Source of the DNA: Nitrospira sp.
GTDB lineage: Bacteria > Nitrospirota > Nitrospiria > Nitrospirales > Nitrospiraceae
Reading direction: 5' to 3'
NCBI GenBank assembly: GCA_020853775.1
Contig: JADYYH010000049.1
Location: forward strand, 1 to 61,617
DNA: 61,617 bases
How positions within the stretch are numbered: the first letter of the stretch is position 1; the number at the start of each line of letters is the position of its first letter. The translations under genes were made by a program, and so were the position numbers. The notes under the pieces are model-generated. The model was not told where the DNA came from, did no database searches, and saw only the letters and a program-made list of their open reading frames with translations. This document shows positions 56,054 through 61,617 of this stretch, piece by piece.

Positions 56054-56851
56054 AGGCTTGCACAGTCGGAAAAACGGTGCCTCTGGGCTAGTAAGGGCGC
56101 TCATCCGGCTCTCAGTGATAGTCACAGTCGCTCTCCCCGCTTTTGCATTCGCGGAAGAAGTGACGTCTCCTGACCATCGCTTCATGTTGGAATTTGAGAC
56201 TGGGGCCGTGTGGCAATCGCGGAATCAGATACAGATTCCCGACAGCAGCGCGGGAACGCGCTTCGGATTGACCGAGATTCAAGGCAACGGCCCCGAGGTT
56301 CAGCGGCGCGTTGAGCTGACGTGGAATCTGAACCACCGGCATTCGCTCCGGTTCGTGTATACGCCCCTCGGTTTTTCCGGTACGGGATCATTCGGTGTTC
56401 CGGTGCGTTTTGCTGGCGGCACGTTCGCCCCCGGGGTTCCCGTGGACTCCGAGTACAAGTTCGACTCGTACCGCCTGACCTATCGGTATCTCATCCATGA
56501 ATCGGAACGTTGGCGCTGGCGTATCGGAGCCACGACGTTCATACGCGATGCGCGTATCGAATTGCGCCAACAGGGAATGGTGGCCTCGGACAGCAATGTC
56601 GGATTCGTGCCGCTGCTGAGCACGAGTCTGGAATACGACATCGCGCCGCGCTGGGCAGCCCTGCTGGACTTCGACGGGCTCGTCAGCACGCAAGGGCGGG
56701 CGATTGATGCGCGCTCAAAGTGCGTTATGACCTGACCGATCACTGGTTCATCACCGCGGGATACCGTGTATTCGAAGGCGGGGTGGACAATGACCGTTAT
56801 GCCTTCGGCTGGTACAACTTTGCGCTGGCCTCATTGGGCCTGCGATTTTAA
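56037..56851 (+). pseudogene. Outer-membrane beta-barrel protein gene with a one-base frameshift
   Basis: The intact 5' part (GTG 56037 to TGA at 56733-56735, 232 codons) has a signal peptide (LSVIVTVALPAFAFAEE) and alternating strands (HSLRFVYTPLGFSGTGSFG, DSYRLTYRYLIHESERW) of a small barrel. After AIDA the frame is lost at about 56709-56713, where one G of a GCG repeat is missing. The next frame encodes a clean barrel end (LKVRYDLTDHWFITAGYRVF, then WYNFALASLGLRF with terminal Phe) to TAA at 56849-56851. The restored protein would have about 271 residues. It overlaps the acetyltransferase gene at its 5' end and the amine oxidase gene by 21 bases at its 3' end. Confidence 0.8.
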
Positions 56852-58192
56852 GCGCCCGAGCAACACCTCCACTTCCAACGCCGCTCGCAGCCCACTCTCG
56901 ACGGCTCCGTTCATGTAGCCTTGCCAACGCAGGCTCGTCTGTTCGCCGGCAAAGAGAATCCGTCCATGCGGTCGGGATAACCAGGCTCGTTGCTCCGGAT
57001 CATATCCCGCCTGAAAGACCGCGTACCCGCCGCGCACGAATGGGTCATCTTCCCATGACACATGACACGACGCGCACAGCACGGCCTTCGTAGCCCCCAA
57101 CCACTTGAGTCGTTGCGCTACCGCCTCGGCCCCGCCTTGTGCAAGGAGTTGCTTGGTGTCACGACTCGTCGACCCGCCTGCAAGCAATGTCAGGATGCCG
57201 CCTCGACCCTGCTGCTCTTCGTTGCCATCCCAGATCGCGCCGATCGGCAAGTCGGTGCCATAGGCCAGCGGCTTTCCCTGGCGTCGCCAAAAACGCCGAT
57301 CGAACTGCAAGAGTGTTTTGGTTGCAGCGCCGTAGTGTAGATCGCGAAGCGCTTTGCGTTGTGGAACAGGCAACGATGGCGTGAAGGCGAGGCGCCGGGC
57401 CATGGTGGCGGGCAGCGCCAGCACCAATGCGTCAGCAATCATATGACTCTGCCCGTCCCGTCTACGCAAGGTCACTCGCACCGTCCCTCGATGCTGTGCC
57501 ACAGCACGCACCATGGTGTTCAATAGAAGCGGTTCTTGCAGTGTGTCGGCGAGTGCGGTGGCGAGACGATCGTTGCCGCCCCTGATGCGATAGAAATGGT
57601 CCAACGCAGATGACTCCGTCGCGAGTTGGTCGACGAGGGCGAGCAACGACAATTGCGCCGGATCCGCCAGGAAGAATCCGCGCAGGCCGTTCAATCGCGC
57701 GCGTAACTGCCGGTTCGCCCCGATAGCGTCGAGCCAGTCCGCAACAGATTGTCCGGCGAGCTGCTGCGCGATCGGCCCGTCCCATCGACGCTCGTTCAAG
57801 CGATGGGCCAGCACCCAGGGCTCCGCTGCTTGTGCTAATTCGACCCACAGGCCGCCGGCCTCGGAGGCTCGCATGACGACTGGCGCGTGCCCCGCGTGAC
57901 GGGCAAAGGCGAACCCACCGCGTAAGATCGGCGACAGGGCCACACCCAAGTCCTTGGCCAACCGACGGATGGTCTCCTGATCGGGATCAATCATGTCGCC
58001 GCCGGCCTCGGCATGTTGCTCCTCGGCAAATCCGTCACGCCTCGTCCAGACCCGGCCACCCAGACGGTCACGCGCCTCCACCAGGGTCACCCGTGCGCCT
58101 CGTCGTTGCAGTTCATACGCGGCGGTGAGACCGGCGAGTCCTGCTCCCGCCACGATCACCGACGTGCCACGCAATGATGTGCTGTTTCCCAT
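56831..58192 (-). CDS. FAD-dependent amine oxidase family protein
   Basis: A 453-residue flavin amine oxidase. The dinucleotide motif is VIVAGAGLAGLTAAYELQRR with VEARDRLGGRVWTRR after it; a conserved HAEAGGDMIDP follows, and the C-terminal FAD-binding motif is GRILFAGEQTSLRWQGYMNG with AVESGLRAA. Substrates of the family range from monoamines to protoporphyrinogen or carotenoids, and I cannot choose. ATG 58192 is used; the frame could start at TTG 58195. Its 3' end overlaps the converging barrel-protein remnant. Confidence 0.9.
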   Translation of the reverse strand: MGNSTSLRGTSVIVAGAGLAGLTAAYELQRRGARVTLVEARDRLGGRVWTRRDGFAEEQHAEAGGDMIDPDQETIRRLAKDLGVALSPILRGGFAFARHAGHAPVVMRASEAGGLWVELAQAAEPWVLAHRLNERRWDGPIAQQLAGQSVADWLDAIGANRQLRARLNGLRGFFLADPAQLSLLALVDQLATESSALDHFYRIRGGNDRLATALADTLQEPLLLNTMVRAVAQHRGTVRVTLRRRDGQSHMIADALVLALPATMARRLAFTPSLPVPQRKALRDLHYGAATKTLLQFDRRFWRRQGKPLAYGTDLPIGAIWDGNEEQQGRGGILTLLAGGSTSRDTKQLLAQGGAEAVAQRLKWLGATKAVLCASCHVSWEDDPFVRGGYAVFQAGYDPEQRAWLSRPHGRILFAGEQTSLRWQGYMNGAVESGLRAALEVEVLLGRLKSQAQ

Positions 58193-58448
58193 CAAGCTGA
58201 CGATACGCGATTCAGCAACCTAGAGATAGTGTGATGTGAACAGATAGCGACGCGGGAGGATAGCAGCCGACTGACCGCTCTTCATCGGGAGGACCTCGTA
58301 GGAATAACGATGCGCCATCGACAATGACACGTGGCCCCGGCTTCCCGAACTACGCGGCATGAGATACGGAATACCGCATCCCGCTACTCTCGCTTGATCC
58401 CACGTCCCAGAATCGCTACGCTACAGTCTTGGAACGAGGAGGTTGCGC

Positions 58449-59087
58449 ATGGATGTCGATCACCCGAGTACCCCTTCCGCTCCTGACATTCTGATACCTC
58501 AGCCTTCTACCCCTGCCGACGAACGGAGCTTTCACATCAGGCTCGCCGTCTTTGCCTCGGTGGTCATCGTTGCGGTGATCGGTGCGTTCGTGGGGTACCC
58601 GACGTGGCAGGAATATGTCTCGCAGCAGAAAGCCAAACTCGAACTACGCGCCTACGTCAACGTCCGGGCGCTCGGCCCGCCGGCGCTCAAGGAAGGCGTG
58701 CCGCTTGGAGTCCGCGACTCGATCCAGAATACCGGACGGACGCCGGCCTACAACGATGCCATCCAGTCCTTCGTCACCATAGCCGATTACCCGTTGATCA
58801 AAAATTTCGAACGCGTGACCTGTCCCCCCGACGATGCGCAACCGGACAAACGGAGGTGGTTCCTAGGGAAGGTGCCGCGAAGAGAAACGGTGCGCGAGAC
58901 GCCGTTGACTGCCGAAGAGATCACGGCCATCCAGACGGCCAAGTCGGCGCTCTATTACCATGGGACCGCGTGCTATCGGGATATCTTTCACGAGTCGCAC
59001 CGCACCGACTTCTGCATGTTTTGGAAATGGGATGCGGGCCGCGTGAGCCCCTCGCTCTCCTGTGATCTGGGAAACAAGGCGGACTAG
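58449..59087 (+). CDS. Membrane-anchored protein of unknown function
   Basis: A 212-residue protein with a proline-rich cytoplasmic N-terminus, one membrane segment (LAVFASVVIVAVIGAFVGYP) and a periplasmic domain of about 165 residues with four cysteines (RVTCPPDD, GTACYRD, DFCMFW and LSCDLG), which could form two disulfides. ATG 58449 has GAGGAGG upstream; a TTG at 58443 would add two residues. The beta-rich start of the domain (ELRAYVNVRALGPPALKEGV) is typical of small proteins found in many proteobacterial and Nitrospira-like genomes. Function is unknown. Confidence 0.72.
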   Translation: MDVDHPSTPSAPDILIPQPSTPADERSFHIRLAVFASVVIVAVIGAFVGYPTWQEYVSQQKAKLELRAYVNVRALGPPALKEGVPLGVRDSIQNTGRTPAYNDAIQSFVTIADYPLIKNFERVTCPPDDAQPDKRRWFLGKVPRRETVRETPLTAEEITAIQTAKSALYYHGTACYRDIFHESHRTDFCMFWKWDAGRVSPSLSCDLGNKAD

Positions 59088-59111
59088 GAGGGAAGGGATG
59101 GGCCTGGTCTG

Positions 59112-59534
59112 TTACTCCAGATCCTCCACCCACACGAGACGATCATGAAACGGGTGAGCAGCTAACGCCCTATAGAATTTTCGGTCGGCCGTGATCAAGC
59201 GTCCCTCAACGACTTCCGCAAGAGCAAGGTACAGGCAATCGTACAAACTCTGCTGCGTATCCAATGCAAGTTCGTAGGCAGCCGGAAACAGTCGCTCGTC
59301 GGCATGTCGCTGGAGCGGAAGATGCCGTAACTCCTTGAGGATAGTGCTTCCCTCCGCACGAGTGAGTTCTTTTCGCCTAATCTTCTTGGCGATAACGCTG
59401 CCGAGTTCCAACATTATGAAAGCGGGAACATGAAGGTGTTCATGAAGGCGAGTCACGAGGAGCGCGGCATCAGAATGGATTTCAGGGATGAACCATTTAA
59501 TCGCGACACTGGCATCCACGACATAGCCGCTCAC
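59112..59534 (-). CDS. PIN-domain toxin (VapC/FitB-like ribonuclease)
   Basis: A 140-residue PIN-domain nuclease with the expected acidic residues: Asp in YVVDASVAIKWF, Glu in AFIMLELGSVIAKK, Asp in SLYDCLYLALAE and Asp in RLITADRKFYRAL. Such toxins cleave tRNA or other RNA in a metal-dependent way. Its ATG overlaps the antitoxin stop by four bases (ATGA), giving strict coupling. Gene order antitoxin-toxin is normal for the family. Confidence 0.92.
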   Translation of the reverse strand: MSGYVVDASVAIKWFIPEIHSDAALLVTRLHEHLHVPAFIMLELGSVIAKKIRRKELTRAEGSTILKELRHLPLQRHADERLFPAAYELALDTQQSLYDCLYLALAEVVEGRLITADRKFYRALAAHPFHDRLVWVEDLE

Positions 59535-59764
59535 CGGTCTCGGTCTTCCCGGATAAGGTCAGCGCTATCATTGAATGTCTTTCCGGACTTCCTGAGTCGC
59601 TTACGGAATCTCTCGATTCGCTTCCAAGCCGCTTCATAGTCCGGCACCGCTTCTTCTAAGATCGTCTTTACTTCGGACTGCAAAGAGCGGCCATGCTCCT
59701 TCGCCCGCTTCTTCAACCGACCAATGACATTGCTATCAAGTTGCCGCACAAGGACCTGAGCCAT
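59531..59764 (-). CDS. Ribbon-helix-helix antitoxin (FitA-like)
   Basis: A 77-residue DNA-binding antitoxin. The ribbon strand AQVLVRQLDSNVIGRLKKRA and EHGRSLQSEVKTILEEA match the FitA/Arc-type helix pair; the basic C-terminal tail (RIERFRKRLRKSGKTF) should bind the toxin. ATG 59764 has GGAGG upstream. A palindromic site lies 28 bases before the start, as expected for autoregulation by the complex. Confidence 0.88.
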   Translation of the reverse strand: MAQVLVRQLDSNVIGRLKKRAKEHGRSLQSEVKTILEEAVPDYEAAWKRIERFRKRLRKSGKTFNDSADLIREDRDR

Positions 59765-59791
59765 AACGGCCTCCAAATTACAGGACCAACA

Positions 59792-59810
59792 TGATAGCAG
59801 GATGCTATCA
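59792..59810. promoter_or_regulatory. Perfect inverted repeat, likely toxin-antitoxin operator
   Basis: TGATAGCA at 59792-59799 and TGCTATCA at 59803-59810 form a perfect 8-bp inverted repeat with a three-base spacer, 28-46 bases upstream of the antitoxin start. This position and symmetry are typical of FitA- and VapB-type binding sites. A further CTATCA occurs just beyond, in the same half-site. Confidence 0.75.
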
Positions 59811-59890
59811 CTATCAACACATGCGGTCAATGAAGTGCAAGAGAAGGGACGCGCAAGATGAATGTCTGCAAAAACGAGAGCAGCCATTTT

Positions 59891-60241
59891 TCACAGCACG
59901 AACACATGGTCGACGAGATAGCGAGAGCCCTGCTGCACGAGAACCATCTCCGCGACATAATCGCCGGGCGAGTCGGTGAATTGTTGCCGCCACACAATGG
60001 CGATCGAACCGGGCCGGCGGAAGACGGCGACCGGTGTTCGCGCTCCGAACGTGCCTTTTTCCTCCTGATACTGCCGGCACACCCGCTCGAGATAGTCTTT
60101 CGTCACGATCGCCTTCAGACGATCGGTAAAATCCTGAACATGGCGGGCATGGTCAATGGCCGTCGAGGCGTCCATCAGATTGTCCATGATGGGATCGGCA
60201 ATGGCTAAGATTTCCGCGTCAGATTTATTTTCCAAATCCAT
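59891..60241 (-). CDS. Small soluble protein of unknown function
   Basis: A 116-residue protein: helical N-terminus (ENKSDAEILAIADPIMDNLM, then HVQDFTDRLKAIVTKDYLER) and a beta-rich C-terminus (VAVFRRPGSIAIVWRQQFT, YVAEMVLVQQGSRYLVDHVF). The outline suggests a cystatin/NTF2-like single-domain protein, but I recognise no family. ATG 60241 has GAGG upstream and leaves out a doubtful 24-residue extension. It is upstream of the toxin-antitoxin operon on the same strand. Confidence 0.65.
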   Translation of the reverse strand: MDLENKSDAEILAIADPIMDNLMDASTAIDHARHVQDFTDRLKAIVTKDYLERVCRQYQEEKGTFGARTPVAVFRRPGSIAIVWRQQFTDSPGDYVAEMVLVQQGSRYLVDHVFVL

Positions 60242-60444
60242 CAGTGCCTCGTAGCAATGCGTTCGATGCTTGGCCTCGACGCAAAGATACGGACGAGCAC
60301 TGAGGAGAATCAATCAGGCGATATACGGTATTGTGGCGAGCAGCCTGCCTTATTCGCTACTGCTGAAGCAGTCATAAGATGGCCATGATTTTTTGACATA
60401 GCACATGTAATCGAAACGCATCGCCGAAACATTCTGGCCTAAAT

Positions 60445-60909
60445 TTACTCCGTCATGAAACGCAGCAGTTCATCGAGAAACGGCTGTTGGCCCGAGAGAA
60501 TCTTTTCCCGAGCTGTGGGAAGATCAAACCAGGCGCCGCGGTCGACTTCGGGAAACTATTGAATCTTTCCTGAGCGAGGCGGTCATTCGAGAAGAAACGT
60601 ATGGCTTTTCAGCATCGCCGGATCAAAATCACCTTCCATCGCCCAGGCGGAGACCACCTTCCCGCTCGGTTGCGTGAGTGACGTCAGCGACTGAAGTGGG
60701 CCCGTCACCTCGCAGCCGGTTTCCTCCTGGAATTCGCGTCGTGCGGCAGCCTCAGGCTCATCCCCTTCAGCGTATTCACCTTTCGGAATCGACCAGGCCC
60801 CGGCATCCTTCTTCTCCCAAAACGGCCCGCCCGGATGGACAAGAACGACTTCCAGCCTTCCACCGCTTCTTCGATAGAGCACAATTCCAGCGCTGAGTTT
60901 CTTGGGCAC
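60445..60909 (-). pseudogene. Nudix hydrolase gene with two in-frame stop codons
   Basis: The first 108 codons (GTG 60909 to TGA at 60583-60585) encode a Nudix domain with a full Nudix box: GEYAEGDEPEAAARREFQEE followed by TG, after the LVHPGGPFWEKKDAGAWSIP block. Beyond the TGA the same frame continues with PPRSGKIQ, a TAG at 60556-60558, then FPEVDRGAWFDLPTAREKIL and PFLDELLRF to a TAA at 60445-60447. This conserved tail matches family members of about 155 residues. TGG to TGA and CAG or GAG to TAG would explain both stops. The 180-residue gene ends four bases upstream of this gene, on the same strand. Confidence 0.82.
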
Positions 60910-60912
60910 GCA

Positions 60913-61455
60913 CTACCTCGACGCATCCGTCATTAATCCAGAACTGAACGAGCATAACGCATTCACAGGGTGGCACGCTTCCGATTGGATGAATAGAAAC
61001 CGACGTTCGGTTTCGCCCAATTCTTCTACTGCACACCGAGCGCGATGACCAGGGGGCTCGCCTTCTCTCGTCAAGCAGGTCGCCTGCCGGTCGGCCCGGC
61101 GAGCGAGGACGGTGGCGGTAAACCAGGCTTGCTTGCGGTCGGTACTGACGGCCAAGAGCAGTGCCCCCGGCCATTCCGGAGGACTGGCTAGTGCCGCACC
61201 GGTCGCAGCGGGAACACATTGGATCACAAAGGGAAAAGGCTGACCGTTTTGCATGAAAAGAGACCGGCTTAATAGCTCAGCGGATGGATCACACGTACAC
61301 TGACTTTGTTCCTGAGCCAGCTGTGACGAGACGCCAGGAATGGAGTCGAGCATGTGGAGCATACTAAAGACCGCCAGATCCAGCGGCGATCCATGGTGCC
61401 CGTATTTGAACTTTGGAATGGTCACCGCAGCGACCAGGACGCTTCTAGCCCACAT
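60913..61455 (-). CDS. Hypothetical protein upstream of the Nudix gene
   Basis: A 180-residue soluble protein. It has several cysteines (QCTCDPSAE, VIQCVPAA, ATCLTREG, RARCAVEELG) and a plausible mix of strands, but I recognise no family. Its stop lies three bases before the Nudix start, which suggests co-transcription. No clear Shine-Dalgarno precedes ATG 61455, so the start is uncertain. Confidence 0.45.
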   Translation of the reverse strand: MWARSVLVAAVTIPKFKYGHHGSPLDLAVFSMLHMLDSIPGVSSQLAQEQSQCTCDPSAELLSRSLFMQNGQPFPFVIQCVPAATGAALASPPEWPGALLLAVSTDRKQAWFTATVLARRADRQATCLTREGEPPGHRARCAVEELGETERRFLFIQSEACHPVNALCSFSSGLMTDASR

Positions 61456-61617
61456 TATTCACGATGAGCACAACAAAGCTATTGGGAGCCCCTTTTGAGA
61501 ATGTCCGAACCATGACACAGAGGGCCGAGGCCTCATCAGGATCATTGTTCCCATCAGTCGAGCCATCAGCACAGACCATGGAGGTCTCTCGGGGACGTTT
61601 GCCGCGACACCCCTCCC

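Overview
The window looks like a chromosomal segment of a Gram-negative, GC-rich (near 59% by eye), free-living bacterium. It carries an RND efflux operon with an outer-membrane factor, a type I secretion operon, several lipoproteins, an outer-membrane barrel remnant, a glycogen branching enzyme and very large PAS-type sensor kinases. The mix of genes (ECF42/DGPF proteins, DUF59-NnrS-hemerythrin, MoaD-like/BNR pair) and the intergenic palindromes resemble Nitrospira-type genomes. That is an impression from gene content; no phylogenetic marker in the window proves it.

Layout. 1-9329 (all minus): the 5' end of an IS5-like transposase whose element end runs into and truncates a 1402-residue RTX protein with an N-terminal lipase-like domain. 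Upstream of it lie an unknown secreted protein, an HlyD-type adaptor, an HlyB-type ABC exporter and a small DUF3467-like protein, forming one type I secretion operon. 9628-12000: lipocalin and small orphan proteins. 12212-17079: an MCP-like signalling protein, then a PAS sensor kinase/response regulator pair closed by a clear intrinsic terminator, then tRNA-Glu. 17571-24176: glgB, two lipoproteins, an orphan DUF2235 hydrolase, a PilZ-like protein and a run of very small zinc-ribbon or membrane proteins. 24249-30047: complete RND efflux operon (adaptor, pump, outer-membrane factor).

30431-36870 is the most coherent accessory block: an ECF42-type sigma factor with C-terminal TPR-like region, three DGPF/YCII-like proteins and two VOC proteins. 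Both VOC-DGPF pairs have the same upstream sequence, TGTCGATTTT-N12-CGACTA, which I read as the sigma factor's target promoter. Two copies of an 82-bp intergenic repeat flank a BNR-repeat gene inside the block. 36931-38972: DUF59, NnrS-like and hemerythrin-like genes, probably linked to nitric oxide or metal-centre chemistry. 39170-43633: a seven-PAS kinase fused to a receiver domain.

44297-61455: hipBA with a palindromic operator, DUF4188 protein, a lemA-DUF2207 pair, DUF5069 protein, methyltransferase, a 1102-residue membrane/soluble fusion of unknown function, GNAT acetyltransferase, amine oxidase, a FitAB/VapBC-like toxin-antitoxin pair with its operator, and a Nudix gene.

Four genes carry lesions visible in the raw sequence: a frameshift at the start of a VOC gene, an amber codon at codon 3 of lemA, a one-base frameshift in an outer-membrane barrel gene, and two in-frame stops in the Nudix gene. 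These are either true decay or sequence errors, and reads would decide.
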